From assembly GCF_000002995.4 (NCBI RefSeq), contig NW_025062479.1:12009721-12073720 (forward strand): 64,000 nt of DNA. Reading direction: 5' to 3'. The DNA is from Brugia malayi. Lineage: Eukaryota > Nematoda > Chromadorea > Rhabditida > Onchocercidae. Each line of letters opens with the position of its first letter. Within the stretch, counting starts at the first letter, position 1. Made by a program: the position numbers and the translations under genes. This document shows, in pieces, positions 17,221 to 32,860 of the stretch. The notes below the pieces were generated by a model. The model ran no database searches, was not told the origin of the DNA, and saw nothing but the letters and a program-made list of their open reading frames with translations.

Positions 17221-18113
17221 TTTCCTTTCATACTCAGTTTTGGTCAGTAAAAGTCCGGTACTCTTTGAAAAAATCGTACAAACAATTAAAATCCTAAATT
17301 CATTTTTCAAACTTGAAACCTTCCTAAAACTGAATTGCTTTGAAACTCGCTCATCACATGAAAACTCAAACAAATTTTATCTATTCTTTCCACATTTGTA
17401 TACTCCAGTCTCGAATCACAATTGAATACAGTGTTAGACAATTTTGATACTTGTTACTTCACTTTAACTTATTTTAAGTACGCTAAATTTTGTTCACACT
17501 ACCGTTTTATCAAAGAAATACTGTATTTCAATAAAATAATCGTTCTTAAGCTATGTGACATGACGAAATTTATGAACTGTATTCCACAATGTCTCAACTT
17601 TTGATTGGTTTTGCTTCCATTTTTTTTTTATTTCTTGATAAATTTTGACGATTCGTTTTATCACTCGTCAACGCATATATTTCACATTTTCATCCATAAA
17701 TGCAAAAATGAGACTTACCTAAATAATAAGAATCTATAAATTTCAGTTTTTATATTTATTTGAAATAACGTAAATGTAATTAGATGCGCAATTACAGAGT
17801 AATATCTGAATTGTTGAATAAATTTATTATTAGCATAGCTAATGTAAACTGCTAAATGTTTGTTAGATTCACTGATAAACAAAAATTACGAACAGTAAAA
17901 CTGGACTGCTGGAACTATAAGAAAAAACGAAAAGAAAACAAAACATTAAAATAACCGATACTTTTACGGAGACCACACGTTGAATGATATACATTTAGAA
18001 TATTTCTGGGATCTATCAGGTATGAAGAGTTTTTGAAAAGTATAAGAAGTCCAGATAATGCATTTCCTTACTGAATTACATGTTGTATATCAATGAGATG
18101 TGGCACGAGGCAC
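17221..18113. other. Convergent intergenic region between DB-module gene and PFK
   Basis: About 0.9 kb lying between the 3' ends of two converging genes. Several short frames overlap on both strands, but none has start, splice or family support. AT-rich 3'-flanking sequence is the simplest reading. Confidence 0.5.
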
Positions 18114-23031
<4,918 letters not shown>

Positions 23032-23034
23032 TTT

Positions 23035-23036
23035 CT
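23035..23036 (-). promoter_or_regulatory. Probable trans-splice acceptor for PFK
   Basis: GATTCTTACAG on the minus strand ends 3 bases before the PFK start codon, with no upstream in-frame exon evident. This suggests spliced-leader addition giving a minimal 5' leader. Inference from consensus and spacing. Confidence 0.5.
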
Positions 23037-23039
23037 GTA

Positions 23040-26000
23040 AGAATCATTAATGTTTAAAACATCTCAATTTGGAAAAATAAAAATCATACTGCAACCAAAG
23101 AGCGCTTTGGTTGCAGCGCTTTTAAATAAAATGTGTCGGTCCAATGATTCTAATTATTCATGTGATTTAGTGAGTATTCCATGTAATATACAGCCAAGCA
23201 ATGTGTTTCTACTTGGATTTTGTGGATTTCGATATGATTATCATAAAATTTTCAGTCTTGAACATTTTAAACTATTTTTTATCTACAGAACTATATTTTA
23301 GAATGCAGATTATGTAAGTCTATAAGTGTCGTAGAATCAAAACTGTTTGATGCTAGAGTCATTCTTTGAATCATTCTTTGCAAACTAGTCGAAAATTTTT
23401 ATAAGAGGAGACAAAATTACTACAAAAAGACGCCGAAGACAGGAGACGAATTCTTTGGCCTAAATTACTATGTAACTTTATGATTGTATTCATCACGATT
23501 TTACATATTTTTCCTTATTTAATTTTTAGAATCCGTTGAATGGAAATTTTCATATCACATATCATCTATTAGTTGGATCTTTAGAATCTTAAGTTTCGAT
23601 TTTCAGGATCTAAAAAAGCGATAAATGTTTACGATTCATCAACTTTACTAATGATGTATGAAGATATTTTGTTTGATTCGTTTAACATGCACACACATAT
23701 ACACCGTACGCATAAAGGAATGAATATAAAAAATACATACTGTTTTGACAACATTTTATGATCGTTTAATTTTAGGAAGTCCTAGGAATGTTAGTCGGTT
23801 CTATAAGGCTTATCCTTACAAACAGTTTTATAAGGATACCTGGATTTCCTGCTGCAAGCACTTTATCCTACGGAAGAAGAAATTCCAAAACTCTCAAAAT
23901 GTGGGTATAAAAACTACACAATGTTATGAGCATCGATCAAATTTAACTGTATGCCAGTTATGAATGAAATATTAGCAATAAAGAAAAGCTTCCGCATAGT
24001 AACAACTTCCAAAAATTTACCCTTTCTTCCTGTTTTTGACCCACAGCTTTGGCAGCTCAAAATGAGCAAACTTACTTCAAAATGAAAAAACAAATGGAAT
24101 ATGTTTTGTGATGTTTAATAGACACAATGAAAACAGTAATGAAAGAAATTTTTAAAATGTAACGGCGAATGAATGCATAAACTAGTAAAACACATACTTT
24201 AGTTTGTAAACAGAAGACGGAACGTTAGGGTGAAAAAAGCCTAAAAGACCTTGTTGTGTATTACTCTCAACGTCAAAATAGCAGTTTGAAATGAAACATA
24301 GCTCTAAAATTTGCGTTCCACCTTACATTGCCGATTGTTTTAAGGGAGAAGAGATAATCTAGAGAAAATGCAGTTGAAATGTTTTCGAACCTAAAGTTTT
24401 TCAAAAAAAGTTGTTAAGAAGTATTAGCACTAGGGAAGAGATATAGCTGATGGCTAGATTAATCAGTGAGGCTTTCCGATACTCACTCTCAACTAAATAC
24501 TTTCGCAGTGTTAGATGATGCTAGAGGACTGCAATGACGTTAGCAACAATGACTTTACTGAAAATCATAAAGTTCTATCACTGGTTTTCATGACAAGGAA
24601 TCGACAACGGATCGATATTTTTAAAGCCATTTCTTTTTCTCAAAAATTTATGAGATTTTGGCATAAGGAACTTGTTCTGCTATGTCTTTATGAAATGAGT
24701 GTCGCAAGGAAAGAATTTAAAATGTGTTGCATCTCACTGGCTTATTTCACATATTGCCAAAAAAAGGATTTGAACGACTTTCAAAAACTCAAAATACTCC
24801 AAAATAAGTAGCGATGTGATACGTCATTATTATATGTGTATTTGGGGTTTTCAATACGCTTCTATTTATGAACTCTTATTAATAAGATATCAGTTGGAGA
24901 GTAAGATTTTATAAACCGAATCATCCAGAAAAGATCGATGATAGCAGCCGTCACTAAACCATTCCGTTTAAACATTATTCACTGCAAAAAAAAAAAATGA
25001 ACGAAGTAAATGAAATAGCGAAGAAGTAAGATAAATTCATTAAACTGCTTCTGATATATGAAATTTTGAAGGAGTATTTAAAGCTCTACACAATATTTCG
25101 CGGAGAATATTCAGTCATACAATGTCGGAATATGGGCTTGTTACCCTCAAAAATAGATTCTTTCACTACATCAATCGACGAGTCACTCATATGTTCACTT
25201 AGTGGAAAAATTCCATTTACATCTATTTTGGATAAATTTTGTAAAGCACATCAGCAATGTAGAAAGCAGCCATTTCATAAAATGATAATTGAAAATTGTA
25301 TCTATACTCAAACGAAACCTATATGCTTCTTTGTTACATCAATAAGACGAGTTAATGACCATGACAGGTAATAAATTGCTAATGAATCGTCATGATCCAA
25401 TTATCTATCAGATATGTAAAGCAGTAAATTTTGTCGTAAAAAAAAGGCATCTATATGTTTTTCAAGTGTAAGGTGATGGAACCGTTTTTAATTAACTTAA
25501 TGATCTCCATACAAAAAGCGTACTGAAAATTTGATTTCCAAAGATTGCTATTTGTAAAAAATTCCGGCAAAGTTTTTGCGGAATTGGTAAAATTGATTCC
25601 ATTTTGTTAATTGCTGAAATGAGTGTTTTATTGGATTAGTTGGAATGCACGAAACTTGCGTTTAATCAAAATTCGATAGTTCCAGTGAAGACACTTCTCG
25701 ATAAATATTTGTGAACTCCAAATTTAAAAGGCGTCTTTGGTTCTTTATTTAAATTGAGAACTCTGTTAAGACGTGCATTTTCATGACGTGTCAGATCACG
25801 ATGATGTGTTGCTGTTAGGTTTGTACATTTGATGGGTAGTCTTTGTGATGGTTGTAGGGGTGTGTGGGTGGGGTTTGGGTAAGGAGTTTGTGGATTATTT
25901 CTTTCACTTTTGTACTGAGGCAAGGGGAGCAGGCATACTTAACATTAGACCTCTTTGTTTCATATATTTTTACTTATTATCGGATCAGAAAGATCTCTTA

Positions 26001-26050
26001 TTATTGTTATCATGTTAAAGTCGTAGGCGGAAAGAAAAGGTACGAATGAG
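23040..26050. other. Divergent intergenic region between PFK and NDUFB10
   Basis: About 3 kb with the promoters of both flanking genes. Several plus-strand frames of 70-110 codons occur (23745-23963, 24515-24811, 25031-25371), but I could not splice them into a convincing gene. The best one is listed separately. There is no recognisable repeat family or RNA gene. Confidence 0.5.
25031..25371 (+). CDS. Orphan open frame, possible internal exon
   Basis: This frame of about 113 codons has no ATG near its beginning. It ends in a possible donor (GACAG followed by GTAATA), so it could be an internal exon of an unmodelled gene. Its product has spaced cysteines, for example DKFCKAHQQC and ENCIYTQTKPICFF, which would suit a small secreted protein. 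I recognise no family and found no partner exons, so it may equally be a chance open frame in AT-rich DNA. Confidence 0.18.
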
Positions 26051-26056
26051 ACAGTG

Positions 26057-27618
26057 ATGGAAGAGAAGGACAAGTTGTCACCTCGCATTTATCGTCGAAT
26101 GGAAGACAAAAAAGCTTGGAATGCGTACTGGCAGGTTGTTTTACTTTATTCTGAGATGTATAAGTATATGAAAGTGATAAAGATTTAAGTTCCTTGTTTT
26201 TCAGAGATAACATTTTCCTGAGATTGCAGAAATCTGTATTTTGTAATTCTGTTGTTCCTGGAATGTTGGTTCTAGTTATATTATTCTATTATTTCATTTC
26301 AGTTGCGGAAGCTCGAAAGTCAAGGGAGCTATTATATCCGGCTTTTGTACTATGCCCATAAAGCAGTAGATGTGCCGGTTACGTGGTTCAGAGGTATTTT
26401 TGATATCAGCCTAGATGAAAATTATTGTTTACACGAACATTGTAGCATATTTAGCTTGTCATTTTTGTTCTTAACTATAAGCGTTGTTTTAGAGAAGATA
26501 ATAGAGCCAATGAATGACAGATATCGTTCACCGTACTATCATCGTAAGTTGAATCGAGTTCCGGGGATTGATGATTGTGCTGTGGATGATTTGTCATGCT
26601 TTTATGAAGCCAATACACAATTCCGACTTGACAAGTTAGTTCTATAACTACCTTTACATGAAATTCAATCATCAGACTTAACAAATATTTCTAGTTCTTT
26701 TACTTTCCTGTTCACTTTATGTTTTAAAAAAAATAGTAAAGGTTGGTCGACCAGAACATCCTGGATATTCTTCGCCTACGACTTTCCAGATGTATGGATT
26801 ACAATGCTCCGAATTTTGTTCCGTGTGCAAAGGTAATTTTTTTCAAGGTGATGCACGTGATTTTGACGCTTACTGAATACGGACATTAGAATTCGTTTTG
26901 TTCTGACAGTTTTTTGAATTCTCCTGTAATAAATAATAGCTTTACTTACATAAACTGATACGTAAGAGTAAAATTTTTCAGTTAATAGATGATGTAGAAG
27001 AGAACGAGTTAAATTTCTTCATAAAGTATGGTGAAATCGGGCAGGAGGGTGATGTTCGAGATGCTTACATGAAACAGAAACATCGAATGATTTGGGAGAG
27101 ACGACATCCAGAAATAATGAAAGCACGCGCAGAAGCATGCGAGGTAAGTACTAACATTTGGTTGGCATTTTTCATTTTTCTTTCGCTGTGTGCAAGTGCT
27201 TCTTACTATATACCATACAAGTAGTCGTGTACGCGCAATCGAGATTAAGGAGAGAAGAAGGAGAAAACAGAAAGGGCTCATTTACAGTATTATAAAAAAT
27301 GAAGTACTTCATACTGTTCTGTCAATGAAGATTTTGAAAATCGCATTCACTCGTGAATCTTCATGCAATTTTTAGGAGCACAAAAGAAGAGTTGCTAATG
27401 GCGAGTTCGATTATTCTTTCTGGAAGAAAGGCTTCTGGCACAGCGATAAGAGCAGAATGGAGATGCCTAATGTTGTCCATCACAGCAAACCGAGCATTGA
27501 AGGTGACAAACCATTATCGTTTGACTGGCAGTTCTACAAGAAAGCTAAAGATGACCCGGAATTCCTACAAGAGGAAAAAAAGAGGCAAAGCAAAGCAACA
27601 ATGTTCGGTCCATGGTAA
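26057..27618 (+). CDS. NDUFB10: NADH dehydrogenase 1 beta subcomplex subunit 10 (6 exons)
   Basis: Accessory subunit of mitochondrial complex I, on the intermembrane-space face of the membrane arm. Exons 26057-26134, 26303-26393, 26493-26634, 26742-26832, 26982-27143 and 27376-27618 close in frame to 268 residues. Family core: DVPVTWFREKIIEPMNDRYR, YYHRKLNRVPGIDDC, FYEAN, then LRLRLSRCMDYNAPNFVPCAK. Both conserved cysteine pairs are present (C-x6-C in DDCAVDDLSC and C-x10-C in RCMDYNAPNFVPC), consistent with disulfides made by the intermembrane-space import system. The mammalian protein is 172 residues. Here about 80-90 extra residues follow the core, rich in W, K and D (FWKKGFWHSDKSRMEMP) and ending TMFGPW. 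The extension is encoded by a properly spliced last exon. Confidence 0.92.
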
Positions 27619-28291
27619 TGCTAAGGTGAATTGTTTCTCAGTTACATATTGGCTCCATATAGTGTTTAGTTGGTTTTTTTTTTTTTTAATACCTGCTGTG
27701 TCCCCCAATTTTTTTTTTTTTTTTTGAAATGATTACTCGATTTAGTAATGTTTAGATTGTATTTTCGGAAACTGTTTTTTGCAGTTTAGGAAAGGTTGTC
27801 TGTCTGTACACTTTGGAATTCGAGGATGAAAATACCAAATGAGTGAGAAAATTCAAGCTGAGAAGCGGATATAGTTTGGAAATTTTCCGTTTGATGTAGT
27901 TCATATAAGCGGCAGTTCTTTACCTTGACAAATAGAGACAAGTTAAACTAGTCTGCACTCTGTCATAGTTGTTAATGCAAGGATTAATGTTCTAAAATGT
28001 ACACGCCACAGTTTTATTCATTGTAGAATATTTGCTATCAGCTATTTAGTACGATGGGGAAGCATAATTTCTAAATTTCTGCGTTGTACAATAAAATATA
28101 CATTCACTGCTCAGCATGTAAATTGTGAAGTACAGTATTGTTTTTGCTCTTCAATTCAATTAAATTTGTGTAAAAACTTCACTTCCAAAACAAAACAAAC
28201 AAATATTGTCGAAATGAAACAATATACAGAATACTTAGAATTATTCAAACTTTATCACCGGGAACCCAACTACTGCCAAGTCCGAAAGATC
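27619..28291. other. Convergent intergenic region after NDUFB10
   Basis: Between the 3' ends of NDUFB10 (+) and the zinc-finger gene (-). It contains T tracts near 27660-27725 and an AATAAA-type signal near 28090 on the plus strand. No gene seen. Confidence 0.5.
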
Positions 28292-31161
28292 TTAAAGTTC
28301 AGTGGTACCACTGACTTTCCCATTTTGTAGCTTCTGTAGTTTGCGTTGCGGAGATGCTGCAGTATGGTTCTGGAAGGGAAAAGAATTTATAAATAGTGAA
28401 ACTACGCAATAGACTTATTAGCACGTGATCTTTAATACTGTTCACAAATAAAAATAAAAGACACCGTTGAACTGTTGGAACTACTATTTACGGTAAATAT
28501 GACTTTACCTTGAAAGAACTCCTCTTGCTACGCGCAAAGATCTCTTCGTCATCAGCTGAATTTTCCTCCTTGTTACTATCTTCACTTCTAGAGTGTTTGA
28601 ATCGAAATTGATCAATCTTTGAAATTAATCCAGGGAAACATTTACGCATCACATCGATCCAAGCATTTTGTAACATCTCACAACTGAAGTAAATTACATA
28701 TCACTCTGTAACAAATAGCTGAGAGCGAAGTGTACACAAAATCTCAAATACATCCTAAATTCCTTGCTAGTATTACAAGTTTAGACCTCACCAATTCAGT
28801 TGTCCGATTGTTGCCATCCAATTTTGCTATTTTCGAGCGCAATGGTGACTACTCATTTAAGCTAAGTTTTTCCGACATAAGCCCCTTAACTCACTTGTTA
28901 TCAATAGGTTTTGCACCAACATGAGGATGTTTAAGCGCCATATGAGTACGAACATGAGCTGCTTCACTACTAGTATATGAGCATTCCGAGCACTGATACT
29001 GTTTCAGATGATAATGCCGCTTAGCGTGATTCATTAATGAAGAAAGTGATCGGTAGTTCGGCATCATTTTTTGACAAAGCTGTAATAAATTTTCAATTAA
29101 AAATGAAAAGACGTGAAGTCTTCCGAGTTACGAAGAAAATATGACTGTCCTTTGCAAAGAGATGCGAACCTATGAAAGAATTGCTAAACCATGCAACTTC
29201 TCTTACAGAGAATAATAAAAAAAGTCTTATTAAGTCCTCTTCTATAATCTTTCCTTCCTGTGTAAGGAAAGTTGAAATTAAGTCAGACGAAAAATCCATA
29301 CCTCACATCGAACGTGATTTCCGGTATCAGTACCAGTTTCATTTACTATAGACGTCATATATCCGCTAAAACTCAAAGGTGACAGACTATTTCGTTCCTC
29401 TTTTGGTGCCAAGCTTTGAAACTGTGTTAACATTTTGCTTTCTTCCTCATCAGCTGCAACTGAGATTTACCACTAACCATAGTTTAAAATGATTAAGCAA
29501 AGCAGCAACCGTTGGATATCATACACGAGAACTTTGAGTAGGATGTGTCACTCACGTACCTGGTGTGTCCGGGAAATATTTATGAAGGAACATGACAAGA
29601 CTGCTACCGGGCTCCAATACTTCAACGTTTACATCGGCCGCAATTTCCGAATGTTTCAATGTGATATGAAGACGTACTTTCCACTTCAAAATAAATGTGG
29701 TCAGTAAATTATAAATAATGTACCCAAGTAGTTAGGAACAAAAAATTTGTACAGCGTTATAGCTTGACAAAGAAAAAAGAAAATTTAATGCGTTTATCAT
29801 GAAAAGAAAAAAAAAATGAAAGGCACTAATCAAAGATTACAACATTTTGAATCATGTGGAAATATCGGTCTTATTCTTTTTTAACACAAGATGAAGTAAA
29901 ACCTCTACCTGATCGGCATTCTGATAGCCACATTCCTCGCAGCAATATGGTATGCATTCTGTTTTATGCACTTTATCAAGATGTTCAATAAGTGCTTCAG
30001 CATTAACACGTTCACCGCATTCAATACAAGCATATGATAAATCATTCAGACCCGTTAACATTAAATCAGCCGAACGATCATTTTCTCCGTTCTTGGATGT
30101 TGAAAACTGGAAAGAAAAAAGACAACCGTACTGTCGGAGAAGACTTCATAGTCAAGAAACTGTTATCGTAAATTTAAGACAAGAATCTTCCACATTTCCA
30201 AAATGAAGTGAAACATTTCATTTCTTGTAACATGAAGGAACACCTTGGAATAACCCGGAAAACACTGGTCCATCAGTAGATCCCACTGATTTTGCATTTC
30301 CGGCGTAAGTGCATCCAACGGTTGACTAACATGATCCTTATGATTATGCTGCATATGTAAGCGTACCTACAATTTATCAGTACATTTTTGACTTGCTTTT
30401 CCTACAACATCATATATGTTTGCATCTGTAACTTGCTTACTGCTATCGAAAACATCTAGATCCAGTAGATGGAATAATCTGCATTCTCATTTTTTATTTT
30501 GAAGTTGAAATATATTTCACATATATATTTTGTACACGAAAAAAAGTTAAAGAAAACTAACTTTGGCCATTTCATTATGAGTGTAAATGCAATAAACACA
30601 CTGGAACTGTTTAAGCGATGCATGCCGACGGACATGGTTAGTTAAATTTGATAATCGACTGGACATAATTTTGTTCTGACATAACTGACAAACAGCATAC
30701 AATGACGGGTCATCATTAGCAATCATCCGTGATCCACGTGGTCGAGCAACAAACGGTATAGGTGATGGTATAGCAGTTGAAGTAGCCAAACCATGAATGG
30801 AATTAGAGCTGGACGATGCAGGAGAAAGATGAGTGGTATGATCATCGGTAATAAGCAACTGGGAGCTGTTGTCATCCGAGGATATCACTGAATCCTGTAC
30901 GACCACAGTGTTCGAAAAATGTGTAAGATCAGAAACAGGGGCCGCCGTTGCATTAAGCACAGGGAGAAATGCATTTTCACGAATTTCATTCACAAATGAC
31001 ACTTCCGGGAAACCATTGTTTAACTGGAAAGATTTAGAAGTCAGATCGTTAATTTGAAATAGTAAAAGGAAAGTATTAAGACTAAGGTAGCGAACATCTT
31101 TTTCAGCATAACCAGTAATCCATGCAGTGGAAAGCATGAAACGATTTATGACTTCATACAT
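28292..31161 (-). CDS. C2H2 zinc-finger protein with three two-finger/CFPG modules (8 exons, 5' end uncertain)
   Basis: Probable nuclear DNA-binding protein. Exons (minus) are 31023 (or 31161)-30562, 30366-30244, 30106-29909, 29683-29560, 29459-29302, 29079-28895, 28683-28509 and 28369-28292. Phases close to about 500 residues, or 546 if the ATG at 31161 is used. A Ser/Thr-rich N-terminus precedes three copies of one module: two C2H2 fingers, then about 25 residues later a helix ending in CFPG or a relative. Copy 1 has CQLCQNK, TNHVRRH, CVYCIYTH, LHMQHNH and MDQCFPGYSK. Copy 2 has CIECGER, CCEECGYQ, LHITLKH and HKYFPD. Copy 3 has CELCQKM, MNHAKRH, CSECSYTS, THMALKH and MRKCFPG. A basic Ser-rich tail follows. 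I know no named family. An acceptor TCTTTCCAG at 31024 makes an unmodelled 5' exon possible. Confidence 0.78.
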
Positions 31162-31979
31162 TTAAGGATTAGAATGCAGTCCGTTCCCGCCTACTTCATA
31201 CTTCCATACTTAATACTTGCACATTTACTGGGTAATAAACGACAGCAACTGCTTCCTTCCCCGCTCCCGATATTCCCAATTCCGAAATACTGTAACAATA
31301 TACGAGCGAGCTGAACAAGAATTCCAGTCCCAAATTCAAATGAGGAGAACCGCGAGGACCATTTGGGGTTGGTCACATCCCTAACAAAATCGAAATATCT
31401 AATTTCGTCTCTGTTCTGTAGCCAGCGGTTTCTGGAGTGAGTAAAAACAACGATTTTTACAACAGAAATGGGAAAGATCGGAAAAGAAAAGATATGAAAG
31501 ATTTCCTAAAGCAAAAAATTCCGCTTACATAAAGGGAAGACTTCAAATAAAGGAGCACAGATTGGAATTAAATAGAAATTAAAACAATTTTTAGAAGAAT
31601 CCTTGGAAAAGGAGATAGAAAGTGGGATATGAAGGTATTGGGTCATACCGGAATTCCTCAGAAGTCATGACTCTTCCGGAAGAAACTGAATTCAACAAGG
31701 AGAAGAGAGACGAAGATCTTCAAAACACCAAATTGTACAAAATCCTGAAGATAGAACAAACCCGAAAAAGAATGGAGCAGCGAAAAACGCAATATGTGTT
31801 TCGTTTCTTCTAAAGCATACGAAAAATAAATAACTTTAAGAAACTTTTTGCGGAAAAAATTACGAAAAAATTACCAGTAAACTGAAAAGTTTGATGATAT
31901 CGCCACCTTCGGGGATTCGTACAATAGCAAAATTAGGTAATCCAAGAATATCGTTAGCAGTGGTCAAGGGTTTTTGATG

Positions 31980-32500
31980 ACCGGTGGACGACTGCAGCGC
32001 TGCCATCTACAGGTATCCTGCTGTTCTGTGTGAGGATAACAACAGCGCAAGTATGTTATTATTGTACTGCAGTAGCGTGTTAATGCCTGCTTGCCTGCGT
32101 GCGTACGTTAGAAAAGAAAGAGCAGGGGGAAGGGATGGGGAATGCGGACGGATGCGGGTTGCTCTCACCTCTATTTGTGGGGGGAGGGGGGGTAACATTC
32201 TGTCCCCCTATTCTACTCTGTAGTTGTATTCCTGCATGCAGTCCCCATCCTTCCCATTGCGCTGCACTTCTCGATTCCATCAAGCGCAAATCGATGGCCG
32301 AAGCAAGTTGCTAGACTGCTACTGCCCCTGCTACATGCACTCATAACTGCAGCAGCAACACCAGCACTACTTGGGCAGCAAAAGGGCGCGTGCAATGACT
32401 GCGCAACCTGCACAATCGTTTCTACGGCCCACCCTGTTCAGATCCTTTGTATGTCTCTGTGCATGCATGCATGTGTATATGTCTGTGCGTGTGTGTGCCT
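31980..32500. promoter_or_regulatory. GC-rich island, probable promoter/5' leader of zinc-finger gene
   Basis: Compared with the AT-rich surroundings this 0.5 kb is rich in G+C, with repeated GCAG/CTGC units. Four G runs occur between 32125 and 32160 (GGGGGAAGGGATGGGG then GGG), plus a GGGGGGAGGGGGGG run near 32177, so a G-quadruplex is possible on the plus strand. It lies 0.8-1.3 kb upstream of the zinc-finger coding start. A promoter role is inference. Confidence 0.4.
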
Positions 32501-32860
32501 GCCCGTATTATTGTCGATTACAGCTCATGTCATTTTTTCCCAATGATTACTGCTCACAATCCAAAAGTGGCCATATACTGAGATTAGACATACTCCTATC
32601 AATACACACACATACATGCCCACAATCAGGCATACTCGCAAACGCATGTACATTAGCCACTTGCTCACAAAGCACGCATGTGTACCAACACATGCATATA
32701 AACACCTACATATGGGCGCGCATCTACACATAACACAGATGCACGTACATTGCATGTAATCATGTAATCGTACATATAGCAAACGTGCATGTGGATATAC
32801 ACAGCTATACGTGTGTGTATGTTCACACACATGTACATGCATGCACATACATGCATGTAA
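32440..32860. repeat. Alternating purine-pyrimidine tract (CATG/TGTG/ACAC units)
   Basis: About 420 bases dominated by degenerate CA/TG, CATG, ATGCAT and TACATA units. The left part is TG-rich on the plus strand (TGTGCGTGTGTGTG near 32480) and the right part CA-rich, mirroring it near 32820-32855 (ACATGCATGCACATACATGC). Long open frames here on both strands, rich in Cys, Met, His and Val, are by-products of the repeat. Confidence 0.7.
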
